From NCBI RefSeq assembly GCF_007830035.1, contig NZ_VLKN01000002.1, positions 186,001-250,000 on the forward strand: a stretch of DNA of 64,000 nucleotides. The letters run 5' to 3'. Made by a program: the position numbers and the translations under genes. Position 1 is the stretch's first letter; each line of letters opens with the position of its first letter. The notes under the pieces are model-generated. The model was not told where the DNA came from. It saw only the letters and a program-made list of their open reading frames with translations, and made no database searches. Origin of the DNA: Luteimonas cucumeris. Its GTDB lineage: Bacteria; Pseudomonadota; Gammaproteobacteria; Xanthomonadales; Xanthomonadaceae. Of the stretch, positions 56,814 through 64,000 are shown piece by piece.

Positions 56814-57680
56814 ATGACTTCCAGCTCCGTCAAATACGACTTCACCGTCGACCTGTCCGACCGGTCCACCTCGCACAGCCTGCTCCACCACCTGGTCGCG
56901 GACGAGGGCAAGGCCGGGATGCAGATCCTGGAAGTGGGCTGCTCGAGCGGGTACATCGGCGCGACCCTGGCCGCAAAGGGCCATCGCGTGACCGGCGTGG
57001 AACTGGATCCGGTCGCCGCCAAAGCCGCGAGCTCGGTGCTGTACGAGGTGCATGCCGGCGATGCCGAAAGCTTCTTCGCGCAGCATCCGGATCGGCGCTA
57101 CGACGCGATCGTGCTGGGTGACGTGCTCGAACACATGGTTGATCCGGTCGCCACGCTGCGCCTGTGCGTCGCGCACCTGGTCGATGGTGGCGCCGCCGCG
57201 ATCTCCCTGCCCTGCGTCACCCACGGCAGCGTGCGCGCGATGCTGCTGGAAGGCCGCTGGGACTACGCCGACTACGGCCTGCTCGACCGCACCCACTTGC
57301 GCTTCTTCTCGCACAACGACGTGGCCGAACTGCTGTCCGCCGCAGGCCTGCGCATCGACCGCCTGCATGCGACGATGCTGTCGATCGAAACCGCCAGCCA
57401 GGAATACGGCATGGCCCTTCGGCCGCAGTCGATGGCGGCTGTGGAGACGCTGGCCGACGATGACGCGCTGCTGGATTTCCAGTACGTGGCCTTGGCGCGG
57501 CCTGAACGATCCGGGATCGCGGCGGACGCCCTGCTGACGCAGAACCTGGCCGTCCCCGTGCAACGTGCACCGCGACCGCGGCGCCCGGGCGACAAGTCGA
57601 GCGCCCAGCGGCTGCGGATATGGCTCATGAAAGCGCTGCTGGCGCGCATCGCACGTCGGCGCTACCGCGGCTTCGCCTGA
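56814..57680 (+). CDS. Class I SAM-dependent methyltransferase
   Basis: ATG at 56814 with GGGGG upstream gives 288 residues. The SAM-binding motif I is MQILEVGCSSGYIGATLAAKG (split over ~44-64), followed by the acidic GVELDP end of strand 2 and LGDVLEHMVDP (motif II/post-II). This is a Methyltransf_23-like pattern often found with surface polysaccharide genes. A basic C-terminus (LLARIARRRYRGFA) may contact membrane or nucleic acid. The substrate is not recognisable. It is the only plus-strand gene between 30.3 and 64 kb, so it is transcribed alone. Confidence 0.8.
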   Translation: MTSSSVKYDFTVDLSDRSTSHSLLHHLVADEGKAGMQILEVGCSSGYIGATLAAKGHRVTGVELDPVAAKAASSVLYEVHAGDAESFFAQHPDRRYDAIVLGDVLEHMVDPVATLRLCVAHLVDGGAAAISLPCVTHGSVRAMLLEGRWDYADYGLLDRTHLRFFSHNDVAELLSAAGLRIDRLHATMLSIETASQEYGMALRPQSMAAVETLADDDALLDFQYVALARPERSGIAADALLTQNLAVPVQRAPRPRRPGDKSSAQRLRIWLMKALLARIARRRYRGFA

Positions 57681-57734
57681 ACTTCCGCGAAGAACCGCAA
57701 GTAGGCACGGCCGCCGCAGGTCGGCCAGCGCCGT

Positions 57735-58688
57735 CTATTTGAGCTTGATCTCCCGCAGCCGTTCTTCCAGGTAACCCTGCGCCGTGATCGGCTCCGGATA
57801 ACGGCTCGGATTGTCGGCGGTGATCGTCGAAGGCAGCACGTCGATCAGGAAATCCGGATTGGGATGCAGGAAGAACGGCGTCGAATAGCGCGGCTGGCGC
57901 GCCTGTTCGCCCGGCGGATTGACCACGCGGTGCGTGGTCGACGGATACACATGGTTGGTCAGGCGTTGCAGCATGTCGCCGATGTTGACCACGATGGTGT
58001 CGGCCTGCGCGGTGAACGGCACCCATTCGCCCTGGCGTGACTTCACCTCCAGGCCGGCAGCGCTGGCGCCGACCAGCAACGTGATCAGGTTGATGTCCTC
58101 ATGCGCGCCGGCGCGCTCGTTGGGAATGTCGTCCGAGGTGATCGGTGGATAATGGATGGGGCGCAGGATCGAGTTGCCGGAATCGGTCTTGTCGACGAAG
58201 TAGTCCTCGGGCAGGCCGATGTGCAACGCCAGCGCCGACAGCACGCGCGAGCCGAGCCGGTCGAGGGTCTGGTAAAGACCGTAGCCGACGGCCTTGAACT
58301 CCGGGATTTCCTTCGGCCACAGGTTCGGCGGCATCACCGCGGCGTATTTCGAATCGCGCGGGATCTCGCGGCCGATATGCCAGAACTCTTTCAGATCGGA
58401 GTACTTCGCGCCCTTGGCGGTCTCCACTCCGAACGGCGTGTAGCCGCGCGCGCCGCCACTGCCGGGCACGTGGTATTGCAGCTTGGTGTCTTCCGGCAGT
58501 GCGAAGAAGCGCCTGAACACGTCATACGACGCGTCGATCTGCGACTGATCGATGCCGTGGCCACTGATGCCGGCGAAGCCCCATTCGCGATACGTCGCGC
58601 CAAGGTCGGCGACGAAGGCATCGCGGTCGCCAGCGCTGGAAGGATCGCTGAAACGGCGGATGTCGAGGGTGGGGATACGTGAGGTCAT
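57735..58688 (-). CDS. Isopenicillin-N-synthase-like 2-oxoglutarate/Fe(II) dioxygenase
   Basis: ATG at 58688 gives 317 residues. DLGATYREWGFAGISGHGID is the DIOX_N start of the family. The iron ligands are His and Asp in AHEDINLITLL (near 195-197) and the distal His in TTHRVVNPP (near 249). RYSTPFFLHP provides the RxS that binds 2-oxoglutarate. All active-site residues are present, so it should be an active oxygenase of the 2OG-FeII_Oxy/IPNS group. The substrate is unknown; no biosynthetic cluster adjoins it. glmM lies 64 bp upstream on the same strand. Confidence 0.85.
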   Translation of the reverse strand: MTSRIPTLDIRRFSDPSSAGDRDAFVADLGATYREWGFAGISGHGIDQSQIDASYDVFRRFFALPEDTKLQYHVPGSGGARGYTPFGVETAKGAKYSDLKEFWHIGREIPRDSKYAAVMPPNLWPKEIPEFKAVGYGLYQTLDRLGSRVLSALALHIGLPEDYFVDKTDSGNSILRPIHYPPITSDDIPNERAGAHEDINLITLLVGASAAGLEVKSRQGEWVPFTAQADTIVVNIGDMLQRLTNHVYPSTTHRVVNPPGEQARQPRYSTPFFLHPNPDFLIDVLPSTITADNPSRYPEPITAQGYLEERLREIKLK

Positions 58689-58752
58689 CGCTGATACTTT
58701 TCGGTTATTCCGTTCACGCACGAGGCACGGTGCTTGATCGATGAAAGGCAAT

Positions 58753-60114
58753 CTAATGCGTGACGGCGGCCTGGACCGCGGCGGCCAGCGTGTCCAGCGT
58801 CTGTTGCATCAGCGCATTGTCGTCGGCTTCGACGGTGACGCGCACCACCGGCTCCGTGCCCGAAGGACGCAGAAAGGCGCGTCCACGCCCCTGCACCGCC
58901 GCCTGCGCCTGTGCCAGAGCCGCCTTGACGCTGTCGGCTTCCGCTGGCTTGGCGCCATTGCCGTAGCGCACGTTGACGGTCTTCTGCGGCACCTTGGCCA
59001 GGCCACCGAGGGCATGTTGCAGCGACACGCCGCGCCGGCGCAGTACTTCCAGCACCTGCAACGCGCTGACGATGCCGTCGCCGGTGCTGGCGCGATCCAG
59101 GCACAGCAGGTGGCCTGATGCCTCGCCACCGAGCACGCTGCCGTGCTCGACCATGGCCTGGTGCACGTAGCGGTCGCCGACCTTGGCGCGCAGGAAATCG
59201 ATGTCACGTTGCGCCAGGGCGCGCTCGAATCCGTAATTGGTCATCAGCGTACCGACCACCGGCCCGTGCAGGCGCCCGCTTTCCTGCCAGTCACAGGCCA
59301 GCACGTAAAGCAGGTCATCGCCGTCGCGCACCACGCCTTCGCCATCGACGAACAGCACGCGGTCGCCGTCGCCGTCGAAGGCGATGCCGAGGTCGGCGCC
59401 GGTGGACAGCACCCGCGCCGACAGTGCCTGCGGATGGGTGGAGCCGACGCCGTCATTGATGTTGAGTCCGTTCGGATCGACGCCGATGGCATCGACGCGC
59501 GCGCCCAGCTCGCGCAGCACCAGCGGACCGATCTGGTAGGTCGCGCCGTTGGCGCAATCCACCACGATGCGCATGCCACTGAGGTCGAAACCCTTCGGTA
59601 CCGAATTCTTGCAGGCCTCCACGTAACGGCCGATCGCATCGCGCGTGCGCACCGCCTTGCCCAGCCGTTCCGAGTCGACGGTGCTGAATGGCAACTCCAA
59701 TGCCGATTCGATCGCCATCTCGGTGGCGTCGTCGAGCTTCTCGCCATCGGCGGAGAAGAACTTGATGCCGTTGTCGTAATGCGGATTGTGCGAGGCGGAG
59801 ATCACGATGCCGCCATCGGCGCGCAGCGACCGGGTCAGGTGGGCGACGGCCGGCGTCGGCATCGGCCCCATCAACTGCACGTCGACGCCCGCGGCGACCA
59901 GGCCCGCCTCCAGCGCCGCCTCGAACATGTAGTTGGAGATGCGCGTGTCCTTGCCGATGATCACCTGCGGATTGCGCCACTGGCTGCCGCCCTTGTGCGC
60001 GCGTCGCAGTGCATGACCGTAGGCATTGCCCAGGCGCAACACGAAATCGGCGGAGATCGCGCCCTCGCCGACGCGGCCGCGGATGCCGTCGGTGCCGAAG
60101 TACTTGCGGGTCAT
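58753..60114 (-). CDS. glmM: Phosphoglucosamine mutase
   Basis: ATG at 60114 gives 453 residues beginning [20 protein letters not shown], typical of GlmM. The catalytic phosphoserine is in [17 protein letters not shown] (near residue 104). The Mg-binding loop is [13 protein letters not shown] and the sugar loop [11 protein letters not shown]. It makes glucosamine 1-phosphate for UDP-GlcNAc, peptidoglycan and LPS. A repeat lies 8 bases ahead of the start, leaving no clear Shine-Dalgarno. Confidence 0.97.
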   Translation of the reverse strand: MTRKYFGTDGIRGRVGEGAISADFVLRLGNAYGHALRRAHKGGSQWRNPQVIIGKDTRISNYMFEAALEAGLVAAGVDVQLMGPMPTPAVAHLTRSLRADGGIVISASHNPHYDNGIKFFSADGEKLDDATEMAIESALELPFSTVDSERLGKAVRTRDAIGRYVEACKNSVPKGFDLSGMRIVVDCANGATYQIGPLVLRELGARVDAIGVDPNGLNINDGVGSTHPQALSARVLSTGADLGIAFDGDGDRVLFVDGEGVVRDGDDLLYVLACDWQESGRLHGPVVGTLMTNYGFERALAQRDIDFLRAKVGDRYVHQAMVEHGSVLGGEASGHLLCLDRASTGDGIVSALQVLEVLRRRGVSLQHALGGLAKVPQKTVNVRYGNGAKPAEADSVKAALAQAQAAVQGRGRAFLRPSGTEPVVRVTVEADDNALMQQTLDTLAAAVQAAVTH

Positions 60115-60122
60115 GCGGAAAG

Positions 60123-60231
60123 CCTGGGGGCTGGGAGCTGGGGGCTTGGGGATAACAAGACGGGAGAGCAAAACAGGTGCGCGGGTAGGCTGGCAGTTAC
60201 CAGCCCCCAGATCCCAGATCCCAGCCCCGGC
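60123..60231. repeat. CTGGGAGCTGGGGGC-type inverted repeat between accD and glmM
   Basis: G-rich arm 60123-60152 and C-rich arm 60199-60231 (CAGCCCCCAGATCCC...) are inverted copies with a ~45-base centre. Same family as 34565-34643. One end is 8 bases from the glmM start and the other touches the accD stop codon. Confidence 0.8.
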
Positions 60232-60232
60232 C

Positions 60233-61123
60233 TCATGCCGCCACCTCGGCGTCATCCTCCGGCGCCGGCTGTTTCATCAGCAGCGCCAGCAGGTGGGCGA
60301 TGCGCTCGCGCAGTTCGCGGCGGTCGCAGATCTGGTCGATGGCGCCATGCGCCAGCAGGAATTCGGAGCGCTGGAATCCTTCCGGAAGCGTCTCGCGCAC
60401 GGTCTGCTCGATCACGCGCGGGCCGGCGAAACCGATCAGCGCTTCCGGTTCGGCCATGTTGATGTCGCCCAGCATCGCGAACGATGCCGACACCCCGCCG
60501 GTGGTGGGATGGGTCATCACCGAGATGTACGGCAGTCCCGCCGCGCGCAGGCGTCCGAGCGCTGCCGAGGTCTTGGCCATCTGCATCAGCGAGAACAGGC
60601 TTTCCTGCATGCGCGCGCCGCCGCTGGCGGAAAAGCTCACGTAGGGGCTGCCGATCTCCAGCGCGCGTTCGGCCGCCAGCGCGAAGCGCTCACCGACCAC
60701 CGACCCCATCGAACCGCCCATGTAGGCGAAGTCGAAGGCGCTGGCCACGATCGGGCGCTGCTTCAGCATACCCTGCAACGCGACCAGTGCGTCGCGCTCG
60801 CCGGTGGACTTCTGCGCCGCCTTGATACGGTCGGAGTATTTCTTCTGGTCCTTGAACTTGAGGATGTCGACCGGCCCCAGCGCGGCACCGATTTCCTCGC
60901 CGCTGCCGGCGTCCAGGAACGCGGCAAGCCGCGCACGCGCGCGGATCGGCATGTGGAAGCCGCACTTAGGGCAGACCTCGAGATTCTCTTCCAGCTCGGG
61001 GCGATACAGCACCGAGCCGCAGCGGTCGCATTTCTCCCACAGCCCCTCGGGGACGCTGCGTTTCCTGCCGGCGCCGCTGTCGGTGCGGATCCGGGACGGC
61101 ATCAGTTTTTTCAGCCAGGACAT
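60233..61123 (-). CDS. accD: Acetyl-CoA carboxylase carboxyltransferase subunit beta
   Basis: ATG at 61123 gives 296 residues. The four-cysteine zinc finger is [20 protein letters not shown] with PKCGFHM after it. The carboxyltransferase core has [20 protein letters not shown] and [18 protein letters not shown], in which the oxyanion glycines bind acyl-CoA. It works with AccA in malonyl-CoA synthesis. It follows trpA across a repeat, an arrangement close to the trpA-accD order common in gammaproteobacteria. Confidence 0.97.
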   Translation of the reverse strand: MSWLKKLMPSRIRTDSGAGRKRSVPEGLWEKCDRCGSVLYRPELEENLEVCPKCGFHMPIRARARLAAFLDAGSGEEIGAALGPVDILKFKDQKKYSDRIKAAQKSTGERDALVALQGMLKQRPIVASAFDFAYMGGSMGSVVGERFALAAERALEIGSPYVSFSASGGARMQESLFSLMQMAKTSAALGRLRAAGLPYISVMTHPTTGGVSASFAMLGDINMAEPEALIGFAGPRVIEQTVRETLPEGFQRSEFLLAHGAIDQICDRRELRERIAHLLALLMKQPAPEDDAEVAA

Positions 61124-61164
61124 AGGTTCGAGGGTGGAAATGATGCGCGCAGTGTAACCCCGGC

Positions 61165-61265
61165 CGCAGGTCGGGCCCATGGCCCGACACTCCGTCATGG
61201 AACGCGGCCATACGTCGGACGCAGGGATGCGACGCAGCGGGCTTCGGGCCATGGGCCCGACCTAC
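61165..61265. repeat. GTAG-headed GTCGGGCCCATGGCCCGAC repeat between trpA and accD
   Basis: Two inverted hairpins, GGTCGGGCCCATGGCCCGAC (left) and TTCGGGCCATGGGCCCGACC (right), end in CTAC. On the minus strand the element therefore opens GTAGGTCGGGCC. The CTA at 61262-61264 is the complement of the trpA TAG stop codon. Confidence 0.8.
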
Positions 61266-62062
61266 GCGTCGAGGGCGGCCCGCAGTGGCAAGAGGAATGC
61301 GGCGGCGCGTCGGGCGGCATCGCCGGGATCGACCGCTTCGGTCAGCGCGGCCACGAGCGCGCTGCCGACGATCACGCCATCGGCCGCGCGCGCCATCGCC
61401 GCGGCGCTGGCGGCATCCTTGATGCCGAAGCCGGCCAGCACCGGCGCGGCGCTCATCGACCGCAGCTGGTGCAGACGTTGCGAAGCGGCATCGACATCGA
61501 GCCGGTCGGCGCCGGTGACGCCGGCAAAACTGACGTAATACAGATAACCGTGCGCGTCCGCGCACAGTGTGCGCAGCCTCGCTTCCGTCGTCGTCGGCGA
61601 AGCCAGCAGGATCAGCGCGATGCCGTGCGCGGCCAGGGCAGCGCGGCACTCGCCGGCCTCCTCGGGCGGCAGGTCGACCAGCAGCAGGCCGTCGACGCCG
61701 GCGGCGCCGGCTTCCGCGGCGAAACGCGCGTAGCCGCGGATCTCGATCGGATTCAGATAGCCCATCAGCACCAGCGGCGTGGCCTGGTCGTCTTCGCGGA
61801 AGGCGCGTACGCAATCCAGCACGTACGACAGACCCGCGCCACGCGCCAGCGCACGTTCCGAACTGCGCTGGATGGTGGGGCCTTCCGCCATCGGATCGGA
61901 AAACGGCACGCCCAGCTCGATCGCATCCGCGCCCGCCTGCGCCAGCGCGTGCAGCACCGGCACCGTCGCCTGAAGCGACGGATCGCCGGCAGTGACGAAC
62001 GGCACCAGCGCCTTGCGGCCGATGGCGCGCAGCGCGTCGAAACGCGCTGTCAGCCGACTCAT
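61262..62062 (-). CDS. trpA: Tryptophan synthase alpha chain
   Basis: The 266-residue (beta/alpha)8 protein starts MSRLTARFDALRAIGRKALVP. Catalytic Glu and Asp are in IELGVPFSDPMAEGPTIQ. Later motifs FLLVDLPPEEA-like (GLLLVDLPPEEAGE) and GFGIKDAASA also fit. It cleaves indole-3-glycerol phosphate. The start overlaps the DUF3144 gene by four bases, so it is translationally coupled to it and not directly to trpB. Confidence 0.98.
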   Translation of the reverse strand: MSRLTARFDALRAIGRKALVPFVTAGDPSLQATVPVLHALAQAGADAIELGVPFSDPMAEGPTIQRSSERALARGAGLSYVLDCVRAFREDDQATPLVLMGYLNPIEIRGYARFAAEAGAAGVDGLLLVDLPPEEAGECRAALAAHGIALILLASPTTTEARLRTLCADAHGYLYYVSFAGVTGADRLDVDAASQRLHQLRSMSAAPVLAGFGIKDAASAAAMARAADGVIVGSALVAALTEAVDPGDAARRAAAFLLPLRAALDA

Positions 62063-62463
62063 TCCTTGGCAGGCTCGGCCAGCGTCGGCACGCCCGCATC
62101 CAGCTTGACGCCGGCAGCGGCGTATTCGGCGGCCAGTTCGGATTCGCCGACATTGATGCCGCGCTCGGCACCGAGGCCATCGAGGTTCTCGTTGAGCATG
62201 CGCCGGTACATGTTGGTCATGTAGTCGAGGAAATCCTTGCGCTCGGCAGCCGGGTCGCTGACGTTGGCCAGGTACACGTGAGCGTTGAAGCGCGAGGCGG
62301 CGTAGACGCTGGCCATGCTGATGCGCTTGAGTCCCTGTTCCTTGGCCTGCTTGTTGGTCAGTTCCAGATATTCGTTGACGCAGGTGAAGAAAGCCGGGTC
62401 GACCTGGTTCTGCGGCGCGGCGTTGGCGGCGGTGTCGGCCTGGGTCTGGTTGTCATCGCTCAT
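62059..62463 (-). CDS. DUF3144-family protein
   Basis: A 134-residue soluble protein. The core DPAFFTCVNEYLELTNKQ, followed by KRISMASVYAASRFNAHVYL, matches the DUF3144 pattern (FI-x-x-AN-x-Q ... M-x-YAAARFNAF). A helical tail (FLDYMTNMYRRMLNENLDGL) and an Ala/Glu-rich C-terminus extend it beyond the usual ~80-100 residues. Function is unknown. It sits between trpB (130 bp upstream) and trpA (4-bp overlap). Confidence 0.75.
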   Translation of the reverse strand: MSDDNQTQADTAANAAPQNQVDPAFFTCVNEYLELTNKQAKEQGLKRISMASVYAASRFNAHVYLANVSDPAAERKDFLDYMTNMYRRMLNENLDGLGAERGINVGESELAAEYAAAGVKLDAGVPTLAEPAKE

Positions 62464-62593
62464 TACGGTTGCTCCATTGCATTGTATGGGTGGTCTTTAT
62501 TTGCGGATCCGCATCAATCGGGCAAAACAGATGGGATCGACCGATGGGGAATCCGCTCTTGTTCGTTGCTTCGTTCCGTGTCGCGCGCCCGAA

Positions 62594-63856
62594 TCAAAGC
62601 ATCATTCCCTCGCGCGCGGCGATGGTGTGCACGTCCTTGTCGCCGCGGCCGGACAGGTTGCACAACACCAGCGCATCCCTGGGCAGTTCGCGCGCCAGCT
62701 TCAGCGCCTGGGCGATGGCATGGCTGGATTCGAGCGCGGCGAGGATGCCTTCGGTCCGGGCCAGCAGGTGGAACGCGGCCAGCGCCTCGTCGTCGGTGAT
62801 CCCGACGTACTCGGCGCGCCCGGTGTCCTTCAGATAAGCGTGTTCCGGGCCGACGCCGGGATAGTCGAGGCCGGCGGAGACCGAATGCGTCTCGATGATC
62901 TGACCATCGTCATCGCACAGCACGTAGGTGCGGTTGCCGTGCAGCACGCCCGGTCGGCCGGCGGCCAGCGATGCGGCGTGATGGCCGGTGTCGATGCCCT
63001 CGCCCGCCGCCTCGGCGCCGACGATGCGCACGTCGGCATCGTTGAGAAAGGCGTGGAAGATGCCGATCGCATTGCTGCCGCCACCGACGCAGGCCGTCAC
63101 CGCATCCGGCAGACGTCCGTATTCGGCCAGCATCTGCGCGCGCGCCTCGCGACCGACCACGGCGTTGAAGTCGCGGACCATGCGCGGATACGGGTCCGGA
63201 CCGGCGACGGTGCCGATGATGTAGAAGGTGTCGCGGACGTTGGTGACCCAGTCGCGCATCGCTTCGTTGAGCGCATCCTTGAGCGTGGCCGAACCGCTGG
63301 TGACCGGCACCACCGTCGCGCCGAGCAGTTGCATGCGGTAGACGTTGATCTTCTGCCGCTCGATGTCGGTCGCGCCCATGTAGACCACGCATTCCAGCCC
63401 CAACCGCGCGGCGACGGTGGCCGAGGCGACGCCGTGCTGGCCGGCACCGGTCTCGGCGATGATCCGGGTCTTGCCCATGCGGGTGGCGAGCAGCGCCTGG
63501 CCGATGGTGTTGTTGATCTTGTGCGCGCCGGTGTGGTTCAGGTCTTCGCGCTTGAGCAGGATCTGCGCGCCGCCCACTTCGCGACTCAGGCGTTCGGCGT
63601 GGTAGATCGGGCTGGGCCGGCCGACGTAATGCGCCAGGTCCTTGTCGAAGGCGGCGATGAAGTCCGGATCGACGCGCGCGGCGTCGTAGGCCGCCGCCAG
63701 TTCCTCGACCGGCCCGATCAGCGTCTCGGCCACGAAGCGCCCGCCGTAACGACCGAAATGGCCGCTGGCATCGGGCGTGGCGTGGTAATCGATCCGGGCG
63801 CCCTGTTCAGGCAGGCTGGCCGGAGGCCGGCTCGGGTTCGGTGTGGCAGTCGGCAC
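62594..63856 (-). CDS. trpB: Tryptophan synthase beta chain
   Basis: GTG at 63856, with GAAGAAG upstream, gives 420 residues. The core starts at [20 protein letters not shown]. The PLP lysine is Lys113 in HTGAHKINN, and the phosphate loop is [16 protein letters not shown]. It condenses indole with serine. The N-terminus is ~23 residues longer than in E. coli because the gene begins inside trpF, overlapping it by 50 bases in another frame. No closer in-frame ATG or GTG precedes the core in a better position. Confidence 0.95.
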   Translation of the reverse strand: MPTATPNPSRPPASLPEQGARIDYHATPDASGHFGRYGGRFVAETLIGPVEELAAAYDAARVDPDFIAAFDKDLAHYVGRPSPIYHAERLSREVGGAQILLKREDLNHTGAHKINNTIGQALLATRMGKTRIIAETGAGQHGVASATVAARLGLECVVYMGATDIERQKINVYRMQLLGATVVPVTSGSATLKDALNEAMRDWVTNVRDTFYIIGTVAGPDPYPRMVRDFNAVVGREARAQMLAEYGRLPDAVTACVGGGSNAIGIFHAFLNDADVRIVGAEAAGEGIDTGHHAASLAAGRPGVLHGNRTYVLCDDDGQIIETHSVSAGLDYPGVGPEHAYLKDTGRAEYVGITDDEALAAFHLLARTEGILAALESSHAIAQALKLARELPRDALVLCNLSGRGDKDVHTIAAREGMML

Positions 63857-64000
63857 GTCTGACTTCTTCGACGAAACGCCGCATCTTATCGCCATCCTTG
63901 ATCCCGGGCGCGCTTTCGATGCCCGAAGCCACGTCCACGCCCCACGGCAGCGTGGCCAGGATGGCGTCGAAAACATTTTCCGGGCGCAGGCCACCAGCCA
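63807..64000 (-). CDS. trpF: Phosphoribosylanthranilate isomerase, C-terminal part
   Basis: The last 64 codons of trpF run in from the right edge: [50 protein letters not shown] and a short tail ending ASGQPA. GLRPENV and VDVASGIES with GIKD are the end-of-barrel signatures of TrpF. It overlaps the start of trpB by 50 bases. Confidence 0.93.
   Translation of the reverse strand, partial: AGGLRPENVFDAILATLPWGVDVASGIESAPGIKDGDKMRRFVEEVRRADCHTEPEPASGQPA

Overview
The window is GC-rich chromosomal DNA whose gene order and protein sequences point to a gammaproteobacterium of the Lysobacteraceae/Xanthomonadaceae (Lysobacter/Luteimonas-like). The main pointers are the block tpiA-secG-tRNA-Leu-nuoA..N-tRNA-fMet-rimP-nusA-infB-rbfA-truB-rpsO-pnp, the block trpF-trpB-DUF3144-trpA-accD-glmM, and many short palindromic repeats with a GTAG head, as known from Stenotrophomonas and its relatives. 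The genus is inference.

Region 1 (1-6.9 kb) is accessory. It holds a gene start with a signal peptide, the decayed tail of a REP-associated transposase beside a GTAG repeat, and an OprB-type porin. After the porin comes a patch that looks visibly less GC-rich. It contains an unrecognised 584-residue protein with a possible PD-(D/E)XK nuclease motif, a small membrane protein, and a NACHT-family P-loop NTPase. Three more copies of the GTAG repeat and a diverged copy of the last ~215 bp of icmF lie among these genes. The layout looks like an acquired, probably anti-phage, island next to the 3' end of icmF.

Region 2 (6.9-20.8 kb) is mostly metabolic: fused isobutyryl-CoA mutase IcmF (with palindromic repeats translated in frame as linkers), a papain-like peptidase/alpha-beta hydrolase fusion, a phospholipase D-like protein overlapping a Sel1/oxygenase-like protein, leucine dehydrogenase, isovaleryl-CoA dehydrogenase, and a serine-hydrolase lipoprotein. 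IcmF, leucine dehydrogenase and isovaleryl-CoA dehydrogenase all fit branched-chain amino acid or acyl-CoA metabolism.

Region 3 (21-30.3 kb) is a partial type VI secretion cluster: tssK, tssL, a vgrG with a long N-terminal extension, a multi-domain effector predicted to attack peptidoglycan (M23-like, SH3-like, GH19-like), and an overlapping lipoprotein that is the likely immunity protein. The effector C-terminus and the immunity gene are less GC-rich than the rest.

Region 4 (30.4-55.1 kb) is housekeeping on the minus strand: the rimP-nusA-infB-rbfA-truB-rpsO-pnp translation/RNA operon, initiator tRNA, the complete 14-gene NADH dehydrogenase I operon (nuoA-N), and tRNA-Leu(GAG). Region 5 (55.1-64 kb) carries secG, tpiA, an unlisted 35-codon membrane-protein gene, a methyltransferase (plus strand), an isopenicillin-N-synthase-like dioxygenase, glmM, accD, trpA, a DUF3144 gene, trpB and the end of trpF.

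Across the window, palindromic repeats of several families sit at operon junctions. Some supply the stop codon of the upstream gene (rbfA, trpA); others end within about ten bases of a start codon (ivd, nuoE, rbfA, glmM).
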